Shown piece by piece: positions 27,961 through 36,491 of a DNA stretch of 64,000 nucleotides. The stretch covers positions 1,674,001-1,738,000 of the forward strand of contig NZ_CP136864.1 in the NCBI RefSeq assembly GCF_045689235.1. Direction: 5' to 3'. This stretch comes from Congregibacter variabilis (GTDB lineage: Bacteria; Pseudomonadota; Gammaproteobacteria; Pseudomonadales; Halieaceae). Under the pieces are notes generated by a model, which saw only the letters and a program-made list of their open reading frames with translations, was not told the DNA's origin and made no database searches. The position numbers and the translations under genes are program-made. Numbering within the stretch: the stretch's first letter is position 1; every line of letters starts with the position of its first letter.

Positions 27961-29396
27961 TGCAGTGTGGGGCCGGGCGTCCGGGGACTCTCGCTCTCGC
28001 TGGCACTCTCAGGAGACACAGCAGTACTTATTGCAGGCGTATCCGAGGACGCGATTGATGGTGTTGCCGCTTTCTGTCCGGTCGAATCCGAATGCCCGTT
28101 AGCAGCCCGGGACGCCTGCTGCCCGTCATCGACATCAAGGCCCAACAGTCGCGCTGCATGCCCCAACACGTCGTGACGACCCTCGGCACTGGCCTTCTTG
28201 AGCCCGGTGGTGGGCGCATGAATCAGTTTGTTGGTAATTGCCCGGGCAAGTTGCGCGACCACCTGCTGGGGATCGTCACCCCGGGTGATTGAGGCCAATG
28301 CGCGCTCCAGCTCGCGCTGGCGCAGGGCCTCGGCAGTCTGTCGGTATTGCTTGACCAGATCCACGGCTCCCAGAGAACGCCGCTCTTGACCAACGCTGGC
28401 GATACCCTGAGCAATGATCTCATCGGCCTTGCTGACTTCTTGCTGCCGGGCGCGCAGATTGCCGTCAACGATCTGCCTCAGGTCATCCACGCTGTAAAGA
28501 TATACGTCGCGAAGATCACTTACCTGCGGCTCGATATCTCGCGGCACCGCAATATCCACCATCAGCATCGGGCGATGGCGTCGCGCTTTGAGTGCGGACT
28601 CCACGGTGCCTTTGCCAATGATCGGCAACTGGCTGGCGGTAGAGGTAATCACAATGTCTGATTTAGGCAAATGATCCGGAATTTCGGCGAGCAATACCGC
28701 ATCAGCACCAAACTGCTGGGCCAGCTCCCGGGCGCGACCCAGTGTACGATTAGCAATCACAATGTTGCTGACGCCTGCTTCAATAAGGTGCCGTGTAACC
28801 AGTTCGATAGTCTCGCCGGCACCAACGAGCAGCGCGTTACAGTCGTTTAGGTCAGTAAAGATCCGCCGCGCCACATCAACCGCTGCATAGGCGACCGACA
28901 CCGGATTCTCGCCAATTGCTGTATCGGTACGCACTTTTTTGGCAATGGTAAAGACGCGTGGAAACAAACGACCGAGCTCACTGCCTACCGTGCCCGCATC
29001 ATTGGCCACCGCATAGGCCGATTTGAGCTGCCCAAAAATTTGCGGCTCGCCCAGCACCATAGAGTCCAGTCCTGCCGCCACATGCACCATATGACGCAAG
29101 GCAGCTTCACCTTCGTGGTGGTAGGCAGCTTCGCGTAAATCGTCCGCTGACAAATGGTGGTATCCGGCCATCCAATCGATCAACTCCCGCGCCTTTTCCT
29201 GCAAAGGCTTGCTGGGCGGCGCAACGGCGTAGATTTCGGTGCGATTACAAGTGGAAAGCACCACAACCTCGTCGATATCCGCCGCACGACAGACATCGTT
29301 CATAGCCTCTGATACCTGCTCTGGCGCAAAAGCCACGCGCTCGCGCACATCAAGATGTGCAGAGTTGTGGTTAATGCCTAGGGCGATCAGGTTCAC
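27957..29396 (-). CDS. hemA: Glutamyl-tRNA reductase HemA
   Basis: HemA reduces Glu-tRNA(Glu) to glutamate-1-semialdehyde, the first committed step of haem synthesis by the C5 pathway. The 479-residue protein has the catalytic Cys50 in STCNRTE, the opening LGINHNSA, the NADPH domain with LLVGAGETIELV, and the dimerisation helix. The last 55-60 residues form a Ser/Pro/Ala/Thr-rich tail with no counterpart in the usual length of about 420. The start is GTG. It heads hemA-prfA-prmC and is divergent from the TPR lipoprotein gene. Confidence 0.96.
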   Translation of the reverse strand: MNLIALGINHNSAHLDVRERVAFAPEQVSEAMNDVCRAADIDEVVVLSTCNRTEIYAVAPPSKPLQEKARELIDWMAGYHHLSADDLREAAYHHEGEAALRHMVHVAAGLDSMVLGEPQIFGQLKSAYAVANDAGTVGSELGRLFPRVFTIAKKVRTDTAIGENPVSVAYAAVDVARRIFTDLNDCNALLVGAGETIELVTRHLIEAGVSNIVIANRTLGRARELAQQFGADAVLLAEIPDHLPKSDIVITSTASQLPIIGKGTVESALKARRHRPMLMVDIAVPRDIEPQVSDLRDVYLYSVDDLRQIVDGNLRARQQEVSKADEIIAQGIASVGQERRSLGAVDLVKQYRQTAEALRQRELERALASITRGDDPQQVVAQLARAITNKLIHAPTTGLKKASAEGRHDVLGHAARLLGLDVDDGQQASRAANGHSDSTGQKAATPSIASSDTPAISTAVSPESASESESPRTPGPTLQ

Positions 29397-29618
29397 AGTT
29401 GGGAGTGTCCAGTTTACTTGTCAGTGTCTATCTGGCGAGATTCTAGCAGTCTCAGCAGAAAATCGCAGGGTTAATGTACGGATATTTTCGGGACGCTGGA
29501 TGCGCGAGCCCGCAAAACGCTCAGGGACCGACCAACTTGCCTACCTGCAAGTCGAACGCAACGTGGGTTTCGTTGTCTCACTGTGTCATCATTCGCTTTC
29601 ACAATTTCGGTAAAATCT

Positions 29619-31451
29619 ATGCCCCCAAACGCTCTAATCCGTTTTGCTCTTAGCTGTTGTGCGGCTTTACGAATGCCGCGAAACGCAGTTGGCGCAACAA
29701 CCCGTATAAGCGCTGCCGCGCTAGCGTTGGGGCTTTTGGCCGGTTGTGCGAGCAGTGGGCAAGTAGTCGAAACCGCAGATGACACAGGCCCTGACCCCGC
29801 AGAAATCGCTGCCACTGACGAGCCTACAGAAGCACCGGTCATTGAGCGTCCTATTCCCGACGCGTCGGTGTACCCATTGTTGCTTGCAGAGTTCGCTCTG
29901 CGGCGCCGGGATTTTGATACCGCCCTTAACACCTATCTTGAACAAGCCGAGATACTGCGGGACCCCGCGGTCAGCGCCCACGCAACGCACCTGGCGCAGT
30001 TTCTGCAGCGGGAGCGCGAGGCGTTTCGTGCGGTACGCCTATGGGTGGAACTTGAGCCCGATAATCTGGAGGCCAACGCTACGCTCGCCACATTACTGGC
30101 GCGTCAGGGACGCAATCGCGAAGCCCTTCCCCACTTGGCCGTGGTCGCAAGAGCAGGAGAAAAGGCGAAGTTTCCGGTATTGCTGAATCGCTTTAAAGCA
30201 CTCAGACCCGCCGACCAGCTGGGTCTGGAAGCGGATGCTCAGGCTTTGATCGATGATGATCTGGGTGGCGACGTATCGCTACGCCTGACATACGCATTAA
30301 TGGCGGAAGAGCGAGGCGATGCCGCTGCCGTGCGGTCGCGCCTGGTTCCGGTGTTTGCATTGGAGCCCTACCAACAACAGGCGCTGGTCCTGGAAGCCAA
30401 ACTCAACCTTGCCGCGGGCACCGATGAACCCCTGGCACGCATGGAAGAAGCGCTAAAGAAAGACCCCTCGCGAACAGATCTGAGACTGCAGTACGCCAGA
30501 CTCCTTGCCAGCCAGGACATGCCCGCCGCCAGGAAACAGTTCGAGATCCTGTCTGCCGAAGCGCCGCATAACGCCGATCTGCTGTTCTCTCTGGCGCTGA
30601 TCAATAACGAACTGGAAGACAGCGAAGCCGCGAAAACCTATCTCAATCAAGTCCTCGCCTTAGGCAAACGCAACGACGAAGCTTATTTGTTCCTCGGACA
30701 AATCGCCCGCAACGACGGCGAGTTTGATGAGGCCATTCAGCTATTCCAGCAGGTTGGCGACGGCACGGATTTGATGAAGGCCACCATCAGCATTGCGCAG
30801 ATACAAATTGCTGAGGGCCGGGAACAGGAACTGGCCGACTACATGAATCGTCTGCGCGAGAGCTATCCGCATCGCAAAGAGCAACTGTATGCATTGGAAG
30901 CGAACATCTACAGCGAAACTGATCGCGACGCTCGAGGGCTTGAGCTTCTGGATCGCGCGATCGCGGAGTTTCCAGAATCAGACAACCTTCGCTACGCTCG
31001 CTCGGTGGCGCATGAGCGCGCGGGGAACATCTCAGGTGCAGAAACTGACCTGCGAGCGATCATAGAACGTGACCCCGACAACTCCACCGCACTGAACGCT
31101 CTTGGCTACACCCTGGCGAACCGCACAGAACGTTATGACGAGGCCCGAGTACTCATCGAAAAGGCTCTGGCGCTTTCGCCCAATGAACCCGCCATCCTGG
31201 ACAGCATGGGCTGGGTTCTTTATCGCCAGGGAGATCTGGAAAACGCGGCACACTATCTGACTCGCGCCTATGCAAGTTTTCCGGACCCGGAGGTCGCCGC
31301 ACATCTTGGCGAAGTCTTGTGGGCAAGCGGCAATACCAGCGGCGCCATGACTATCTGGCGCGGCGCTTTACAAAAGGATCCACAGCACGCTGTACTCAAT
31401 GACACCCTGACGCGTTTAGGTATAAGCCTGCAAGCTGACGCGGAGCCCTGA
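29619..31451 (+). CDS. TPR-repeat lipoprotein
   Basis: The protein has an N-terminal export signal ending in the lipobox LLAGC and then about 550 residues of tetratricopeptide-type helical repeats. Later repeats are clear, for example NALGYTLANRTERYDEARVLI and DSMGWVLYRQGDLENAAHYL. It should sit on the inner or outer membrane as a scaffold. The same kind of gene lies next to lolB and opposite hemA in Pseudomonas (PA4667 type); its exact role is unknown. The ATG at 29619 is favoured over a GTG at 29583; a further ATG at 29673 also leaves a complete signal. Confidence 0.88.
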   Translation: MPPNALIRFALSCCAALRMPRNAVGATTRISAAALALGLLAGCASSGQVVETADDTGPDPAEIAATDEPTEAPVIERPIPDASVYPLLLAEFALRRRDFDTALNTYLEQAEILRDPAVSAHATHLAQFLQREREAFRAVRLWVELEPDNLEANATLATLLARQGRNREALPHLAVVARAGEKAKFPVLLNRFKALRPADQLGLEADAQALIDDDLGGDVSLRLTYALMAEERGDAAAVRSRLVPVFALEPYQQQALVLEAKLNLAAGTDEPLARMEEALKKDPSRTDLRLQYARLLASQDMPAARKQFEILSAEAPHNADLLFSLALINNELEDSEAAKTYLNQVLALGKRNDEAYLFLGQIARNDGEFDEAIQLFQQVGDGTDLMKATISIAQIQIAEGREQELADYMNRLRESYPHRKEQLYALEANIYSETDRDARGLELLDRAIAEFPESDNLRYARSVAHERAGNISGAETDLRAIIERDPDNSTALNALGYTLANRTERYDEARVLIEKALALSPNEPAILDSMGWVLYRQGDLENAAHYLTRAYASFPDPEVAAHLGEVLWASGNTSGAMTIWRGALQKDPQHAVLNDTLTRLGISLQADAEP

Positions 31452-32134
31452 TGCCTTCGCGGCCCTTTGTGCGTCAGCAGCGGCGCAACAAAACACCCCG
31501 GACCCTTTGCCACCATGTCATTCTCGTAGCACTTGTGGCACTGATTAGCGCCTGCTCTAGCGCTCCGCCCGTCCCACAACGCCCAGCTCCACTTCCGCCA
31601 CAGGCACAGCAAGCGAGCGAAGAAGAGCGCTGGGCGAAACGACTTAACAGCTTAGCGTCTCTTGAGGACTGGCGAGTGCGGGGCAAGGTCGCTTATCGAC
31701 TCCCCGATGATGCTGGCAGCGCCAGCCTGGATTGGCAGCAAGCTGATGAGCAAAGCGAGCTGAGGCTGTCAGGCCCCTTGGGCGTAGGCAGCACAGAGGT
31801 TCACAATGAGGGTGCACTGCTGCGGGTAAAACGCGACGGCATAGAGCGGCTCTATCCCGCGGATGCTGCGCCCTGGCTGCACGGAGGCACCTTGCTACCG
31901 GTTCCTGTTGGTTCTATACAGCATTGGCTTCGAGGCGTGCCTGACCCCGCGCAGCCAGTCACACTGCTTGTAACCGACAATGCCCTGGCAAGTCGCATTG
32001 AGCAAAACGGCTGGGTAGTTGAATACAGCGACTACAAAGACGTTCGTGGCCTGGCGATGCCAGCACGTCTGCTGCTGACCGTCCCCAAGATCGAACTGAG
32101 TCTGAAACTTATTCTGCGGGCCTGGGAGTTTTAG
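31451..32134 (+). CDS. lolB: Outer-membrane lipoprotein receptor LolB
   Basis: LolB accepts lipoproteins from LolA and inserts them into the outer membrane, and is itself a lipoprotein. The 227-residue protein has a lipobox LISAC (Cys35), a Pro-rich linker and the LolB fold phrases LEDWRVRGKVAYR and DWQQADEQSELRLSGPLG. It overlaps the TPR gene by one base (TGATG). Confidence 0.94.
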   Translation: MPSRPFVRQQRRNKTPRTLCHHVILVALVALISACSSAPPVPQRPAPLPPQAQQASEEERWAKRLNSLASLEDWRVRGKVAYRLPDDAGSASLDWQQADEQSELRLSGPLGVGSTEVHNEGALLRVKRDGIERLYPADAAPWLHGGTLLPVPVGSIQHWLRGVPDPAQPVTLLVTDNALASRIEQNGWVVEYSDYKDVRGLAMPARLLLTVPKIELSLKLILRAWEF

Positions 32135-32179
32135 TCCCGCGCACACCTAAAAACGGGGCAACGGTGTCGCAGGAGCGCC

Positions 32180-32533
32180 TCAATGACGCCCGGCAACCTG
32201 AGTAAGATGAAGACGCTTATCGTAGGACCAAAGCCTGGCGCCATCATGGAGCTGAGTTGAGGCCAGTAAGTGCATGTCGACAAAGCTCAGCCCGGTCCCC
32301 ATGAGTGAATGCGCCTCGATAAATGTCAGCAGTTCATCATTGGTGGCCACAGTCGCCCTCGGTAATCGCTTGAGGTCTTTCAAAAATCCATTCCGCTTCG
32401 GCAGATATCCGCAAGCAAGCTCCGCAATCACATAGTCATGCGCCAGTACTTGGCCGTCCTCAAGTAACTCTCGTAAGGGACCGACACGGTGGCGTAAATG
32501 ATCAATCCAGACAGAGGTATCCACCAGTATCAC
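32180..32533 (-). CDS. vapC: VapC family PIN-domain toxin
   Basis: VapC toxins are PIN-domain ribonucleases that cut tRNA or rRNA. The 117-residue protein keeps the acidic metal-binding residues of the family: Asp5 in VDTSVWIDHL, Glu38 in VIAEL and Asp86 in GLSFVDMHLL. The GTG start overlaps the antitoxin stop by 4 bases (GTGA). The pair lies on the opposite strand between lolB and ispE, a spot that is uninterrupted in Pseudomonas, so it is probably an insertion. Confidence 0.92.
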   Translation of the reverse strand: MILVDTSVWIDHLRHRVGPLRELLEDGQVLAHDYVIAELACGYLPKRNGFLKDLKRLPRATVATNDELLTFIEAHSLMGTGLSFVDMHLLASTQLHDGARLWSYDKRLHLTQVAGRH

Positions 32534-32745
32534 GAGGCGTCGAATTCCTCTCGGGTCAGTGATGCTCGGCGTCCGGGAGGGGTCAAGTCCGGCATGGTGC
32601 CCCCCAGTCGCGCCAAACGGCTCGCGGCCTCGCGCTCAATCAACTTCTGCACCGCAAAGCGAATCACCGCAGCATTCTCAGTGATACCGGTTAAGCGCTT
32701 TGCCTCTTCCAGCATGTCATCGTCAATATTCACGGTCGTTCTCAT
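32530..32745 (-). CDS. vapB: VapB family antitoxin
   Basis: The 71-residue protein opens with MRTTVNIDDDMLEEAKRLTG, a ribbon-helix-helix type DNA-binding domain. A C-terminal stretch would wrap the toxin. VapB proteins neutralise VapC and repress their own operon. The sequence just upstream (32746-32820) is notably A+T-rich and should contain the operator and promoter, but no clear inverted repeat was found there. Confidence 0.9.
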   Translation of the reverse strand: MRTTVNIDDDMLEEAKRLTGITENAAVIRFAVQKLIEREAASRLARLGGTMPDLTPPGRRASLTREEFDAS

Positions 32746-32874
32746 TACTAATAATTCACCTTAGCAAGCCATAGCATCATTTTTAACATCAAATGTAGCC
32801 ATTTCAAGCATCAACAAACACAACTCGCAGCCAAGTAGCCGTCCCCGCTTCGGATCATGCGATACTCCGCGCCA

Positions 32875-33750
32875 ATGTCATCGATCGCCCTGTCAGCGCC
32901 CGCTAAACTCAACTTGTTCCTGCACATTACGGGACAGCGCGACGACGGCTACCACAAGCTGCAAACGGTGTTTCAGCTGCTCAATTATGGCGATGAGCTG
33001 GAGTTCTGTCTCCGCAATGACGACAAGATCATCCTGAGCTGCGAGGGCCCAACCGCTCTTGGCGACGTCGATGCCGAGGACAATCTGGTGGTTCGCGCCG
33101 CTCGGCTGCTCAGGCAAACCGCCGGAGGACCGCAAGCTCACAAACTCGGTGCCGACATAAAACTGCTTAAACGGCTACCGACCGGGGGCGGCCTGGGAGG
33201 TGGAAGTTCGGATGCCGCAACGACGTTGTTGGGACTGCGGCAGCTGTGGAATCTTGATGTGAGTATTGACGACCTCGCCGAACTGGGCCTGCAGCTTGGC
33301 GCCGATGTACCGGTTTTCGTTCGCGGACACAGTGCCTGGGCCGAAGGTATCGGCGAAAAACTCAGCCCTATTGAGCTGCCACCTCGCTGGTTTTTAGTCA
33401 TCCACCCGGGCTGTCATGTCTCAACAAAAGAGATTTTTTCACACCCCCAATTGACACGCGACACCCCCGCCATCACAATGGCCGCCTTTTTTACGGGACC
33501 TACCCGTAATGACTTCGAAAACCTCGTGCGACGCCTCGCCGATCCGGTTGATAAGGCGTTGAATTTTTTGGGGATTTTTGGGGAGTCAAGAATGACCGGC
33601 AGCGGAGCCAGTGTGTTTACGATCTTCGATAACGAAGCTCAGGCACGGGTAGCGCAGCGGCAAGTACCGAGCGAATGGCACAGTTTTGTCGCTCAGGGGG
33701 TAAACCGGTCCCCGGTCTGGGAGCAGCTAGATATGTTGCACTCTGGCTAA
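32875..33750 (+). CDS. ispE: 4-diphosphocytidyl-2-C-methyl-D-erythritol kinase
   Basis: IspE phosphorylates CDP-methylerythritol in the non-mevalonate isoprenoid pathway. It is a GHMP kinase of 291 residues from the ATG at 32875. Motifs are SAPAKLNLFLHITGQRDDGYH at the N-terminus (core PAKLNLFL), the ATP loop PTGGGLGGGSSDAA and the C-terminal MTGSGASVF. An in-frame ATG at 32857 would add six residues. It sits just before tRNA-Gln and prs, the standard order in Pseudomonas relatives. Confidence 0.95.
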   Translation: MSSIALSAPAKLNLFLHITGQRDDGYHKLQTVFQLLNYGDELEFCLRNDDKIILSCEGPTALGDVDAEDNLVVRAARLLRQTAGGPQAHKLGADIKLLKRLPTGGGLGGGSSDAATTLLGLRQLWNLDVSIDDLAELGLQLGADVPVFVRGHSAWAEGIGEKLSPIELPPRWFLVIHPGCHVSTKEIFSHPQLTRDTPAITMAAFFTGPTRNDFENLVRRLADPVDKALNFLGIFGESRMTGSGASVFTIFDNEAQARVAQRQVPSEWHSFVAQGVNRSPVWEQLDMLHSG

Positions 33751-33796
33751 AAACGATTTTTGTGTGTAGTTGTAGATAAGTCACACACCCGATTAT

Positions 33797-33871
33797 TGGG
33801 GTGTCGCCAAGCGGCAAGGCACCAGGTTTTGATCCTGGCATTCGGAGGTTCGAATCCTCCCACCCCAGCCA
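33797..33871 (+). tRNA. tRNA-Gln (anticodon UUG)
   Basis: The 75-base sequence folds as a cloverleaf with the acceptor stem TGGGGTG pairing with CACCCCA, the discriminator G and an encoded CCA end. The anticodon stem is CCAGG/CCTGG with loop TTTTGAT (anticodon TTG). The T-arm is GGAGG-TTCGAAT-CCTCC. Its location between ispE and prs is the one seen in Pseudomonas. Confidence 0.97.
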
Positions 33872-33892
33872 TTTTTCTGTGATGGAAAACGT

Positions 33893-33934
33893 GGCGCTGT
33901 CAACAACCCCGCTCCCAAGGGTCGTCACAGCGCC
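33893..33934. promoter_or_regulatory. Inverted repeat between tRNA-Gln and prs
   Basis: GGCGCTGT (33893-33900) and ACAGCGCC (33927-33934) are perfectly complementary with a 26-base spacer, giving a possible long-loop hairpin in the prs leader. No T-run follows, so it is not a typical terminator. It may be an RNA processing signal between the tRNA and prs or an operator. Confidence 0.3.
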
Positions 33935-33991
33935 GGAACCTTCGACACATTGATGATCATTTCATATTGAATGACCGCAGGAAGGGATAAC

Positions 33992-34939
33992 GTGTCCGCA
34001 AAGTTGATGGTGTTCACCGGGAACGCCAACCCGGAACTGGCTCGCAAAGTCGCGAGTCGCTTGTATCTGTCATTGGGTAAAGCTGACGTTGGTCGCTTTA
34101 GTGATGGCGAGGTCGCAGTAGAGCTCAACGAAAACGTGCGCGGCAAAGACGTCTTTGTCCTGCAACCGACCTGCGCACCCACCAACGACAACCTTATGGA
34201 ATTGTTGGTGATGATTGACGCGTTGCGGCGTGCATCAGCCGGGCGCATCACCGCGGTGGTGCCCTACTTTGGCTACGCTCGCCAGGATCGTCGTGTACGC
34301 TCTTCGCGAGTACCTATTTCGGCCAAGGTTGTGGCAGACCTCATGAACACTGTGGGCGTTGACCGGGTACTTACGGTTGACCTGCACGCTGAACAGATTC
34401 AGGGCTTCTTCGGATGTCCGGTAGACAATATTTACGGTTCGCCGGTATTGAATGACGACATTCAGGCCAGCAACTACGAAAACATTATGGTGGTGTCGCC
34501 AGATATTGGCGGCGTGGTTCGGGCACGTGCGATAGCCAAGCAGCTAAACGAAGCTGAGCTGGCGATTATCGACAAGCGCCGACCCAAGGCTAACGAAACC
34601 GAGATTATGAACATCATCGGTAACGTCGAAGGTCGCACCTGCCTGCTGGTCGACGACATGGTCGACACCGCTGGCACACTGTGTAACGCCGCGAACGCGC
34701 TCAAAGAGCGTGGCGCGACAAAGGTCGCTGCTTACTGTACCCACGCGGTACTGTCAGGCAAGGCTTTGGACAATGTTCGTAACTCGCAGCTCGATGAGCT
34801 GGTGGTCACGGACACGATTCCTCTGTCAGACGAGGCCAGATCCATCGGCAAGATCCGCCAGCTTACTATTGCGGACCTGTTAGCCGAGTCGATTCGCCGA
34901 GTATCTAACGAGGAATCAATCAGCGCGCTGTTCAGTTAA
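33992..34939 (+). CDS. prs: Ribose-phosphate pyrophosphokinase
   Basis: Prs makes PRPP from ribose-5-phosphate and ATP for purine, pyrimidine, His, Trp and NAD synthesis. The 315-residue product starts at the GTG at 33992, because the ribosome-binding site AGGAAGGG lies 5 bases before it. The in-frame ATG at 33971 precedes that site and is unlikely. Motifs are FSDGE near the N-terminus, PYFGYARQDRR, the flexible loop and the PRPP loop VDDMVDTAGTL. Confidence 0.97.
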   Translation: MSAKLMVFTGNANPELARKVASRLYLSLGKADVGRFSDGEVAVELNENVRGKDVFVLQPTCAPTNDNLMELLVMIDALRRASAGRITAVVPYFGYARQDRRVRSSRVPISAKVVADLMNTVGVDRVLTVDLHAEQIQGFFGCPVDNIYGSPVLNDDIQASNYENIMVVSPDIGGVVRARAIAKQLNEAELAIIDKRRPKANETEIMNIIGNVEGRTCLLVDDMVDTAGTLCNAANALKERGATKVAAYCTHAVLSGKALDNVRNSQLDELVVTDTIPLSDEARSIGKIRQLTIADLLAESIRRVSNEESISALFS

Positions 34940-35006
34940 GTACCCAAGGGTAGGCAACGCAGCGCTTTTTAAACGGACGGGGAAGCTGGTCGCAGGCGAC
35001 TCTTTA

Positions 35007-35054
35007 ATCCGTTAAGTAATCCGGCAGTTTATCCGTTAAGCAATCCGGTAGTAA
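35007..35054. repeat. 24-base tandem duplication upstream of rplY
   Basis: Two adjacent 24-base units, 35007-35030 and 35031-35054, share ATCCGTTAAG and AATCCGG and differ at only a few positions. They fill the rplY leader directly before the AGGAG ribosome-binding site. This may be a simple duplication or a pair of binding sites. Confidence 0.75.
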
Positions 35055-35066
35055 CAGGAGACAATC

Positions 35067-35732
35067 ATGTCTGAGAAATTGGCCATTGCAGCCACAGTAC
35101 GTAGCGACCTGGGGAAAGGTGCGAGCCGCCGCCTGCGTCGTAGCGTAGACCACATTCCGGCGATCATTTACGGCGCCGGCAAAGATCCCGCGCCCCTGAC
35201 CATCATCCGCAAGGATCTGGAAAAAGCGCTGGAGAACGAAGCATTCTTCTCACAGGTTATCGACGTTAGTGTTGATGGCGATGTGCAGCCCGCGATTCTT
35301 AAAGACCTGCAGCGCCATCCTGCGCGCAACGATGTTATGCACGCGGATTTTCTGCGCGTTGACGCCAAGGTTGCCATCAAGGTCAGCGTGCCACTGCACT
35401 TTATCAACGAAGAGAAGTGTCACGGCGTGAAGATCGAAGGCGGCATCATTGAGCACATGCTGACAGAACTGGAAGTTCTCTGTCTGCCGGGCCTGATTCC
35501 CGAGTACATCGAAGTCGATATGGAAAACGTCACAACTGCTGACATTCTCCACATCTCTGATCTCAAGCTGCCAGAGGGCGTTGTATCCACGGCACTGGAG
35601 CTTGGTGAAGATCACGATATGGCTGTGACTTCTGTCAGCGCCAAGCGTGGCGGCGGCGATGAAGACGAAGATGAAGAAGCCTCACCTGAAGCTAGCGCCG
35701 AAGAAGGCGAAAGCGAAGGCGGCGAGGACTGA
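35067..35732 (+). CDS. rplY: 50S ribosomal protein bL25, long CTC form
   Basis: bL25 binds 5S rRNA. The 221-residue protein is the long, CTC-type form: an N-terminal L25 domain (residues 1-95, with KGASRRLRR and AIIYG), a C-terminal TL5-type beta domain, and a very acidic Glu/Asp/Ser/Gly tail from about residue 192. The ribosome-binding site is AACAGGAGACAATC before the ATG. A strong terminator follows, so prs-rplY probably form a unit separate from pth-ychF. Confidence 0.96.
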   Translation: MSEKLAIAATVRSDLGKGASRRLRRSVDHIPAIIYGAGKDPAPLTIIRKDLEKALENEAFFSQVIDVSVDGDVQPAILKDLQRHPARNDVMHADFLRVDAKVAIKVSVPLHFINEEKCHGVKIEGGIIEHMLTELEVLCLPGLIPEYIEVDMENVTTADILHISDLKLPEGVVSTALELGEDHDMAVTSVSAKRGGGDEDEDEEASPEASAEEGESEGGED

Positions 35733-35778
35733 TCTGCTACCGCTTTCCCCTGGGATAGCGCCTGCAGTATTCGATCGA

Positions 35779-35804
35779 GGGCAGCGTTACGCTGCCCTTT
35801 TTCG
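35779..35804 (+). terminator. Rho-independent terminator after rplY
   Basis: A perfect 8-base stem GGGCAGCG/CGCTGCCC with the loop TTA is followed by TTTTTCGTT. It lies 47 bases after the rplY stop and 59 bases before pth. Confidence 0.9.
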
Positions 35805-35862
35805 TTGTACCCTTTTTGTTTGTTGCATCCGAACATTGACATAGGCATCGAGAGATAGATTC

Positions 35863-36489
35863 ATGCCCTCCAGCATCCAACTCATTGTCGGCCTTGGAAA
35901 TCCGGGCTCACAGTACGAAGGCACTCGCCATAACGCGGGCGAGGACTTTGTGCGCGAGTTGGCGCGGGTTGCCGGTGGCAGCTTCAAGACAGAGAGCAAG
36001 TATCACGGCGAAGTTGCTGAAGTGTTTTTTGCCGGCCACAAACTACGCCTGCTGATTCCGGCAACGTTTATGAACTTAAGCGGCAAATCCGTGGCGGCGC
36101 TGGCAAACTTCTACAAGATTGAGCCGACGCAGATTCTTATTGCCCACGACGAGTTGGATTTACCGCCGGGCTCGGCGCGCTTTAAGTTTGACGGTGGTCA
36201 CGGCGGCCACAACGGTCTGCGCGATATTGTGCCGGCCCTTGGCAATCGCAAAGACTTCCACCGCTTGCGAGTGGGCATCGGCCACCCGGGGTCCGCCAAG
36301 CAAGTGAGCAACTACGTGCTGTCCAAGGCGTCACCAACGGATCGAGAGGCTATCGCTGCAAGCATCGATGAGGCCATTCGCGCACTACCCCTTCTGCTGG
36401 ACGGCGACGCAGGCAAAGCCATGACACGGCTACACAGTTTTGATGGAGCGGACTCTTCCCTTGGGAATACCCCGCCGATAAAGGAATAG
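35863..36489 (+). CDS. pth: Peptidyl-tRNA hydrolase
   Basis: Pth releases peptides from dropped-off peptidyl-tRNA so that the tRNA can be reused. The 208-residue protein has the opening LIVGLGNPGSQYEGTRHNAG with catalytic His23, the motif ATFMNLSG, the active-site HDELDLPPG and GGHNGLRDI. It is a little longer than the E. coli protein at the C-terminus. Two bases separate it from ychF. Confidence 0.97.
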   Translation: MPSSIQLIVGLGNPGSQYEGTRHNAGEDFVRELARVAGGSFKTESKYHGEVAEVFFAGHKLRLLIPATFMNLSGKSVAALANFYKIEPTQILIAHDELDLPPGSARFKFDGGHGGHNGLRDIVPALGNRKDFHRLRVGIGHPGSAKQVSNYVLSKASPTDREAIAASIDEAIRALPLLLDGDAGKAMTRLHSFDGADSSLGNTPPIKE

Positions 36490-36491
36490 TT

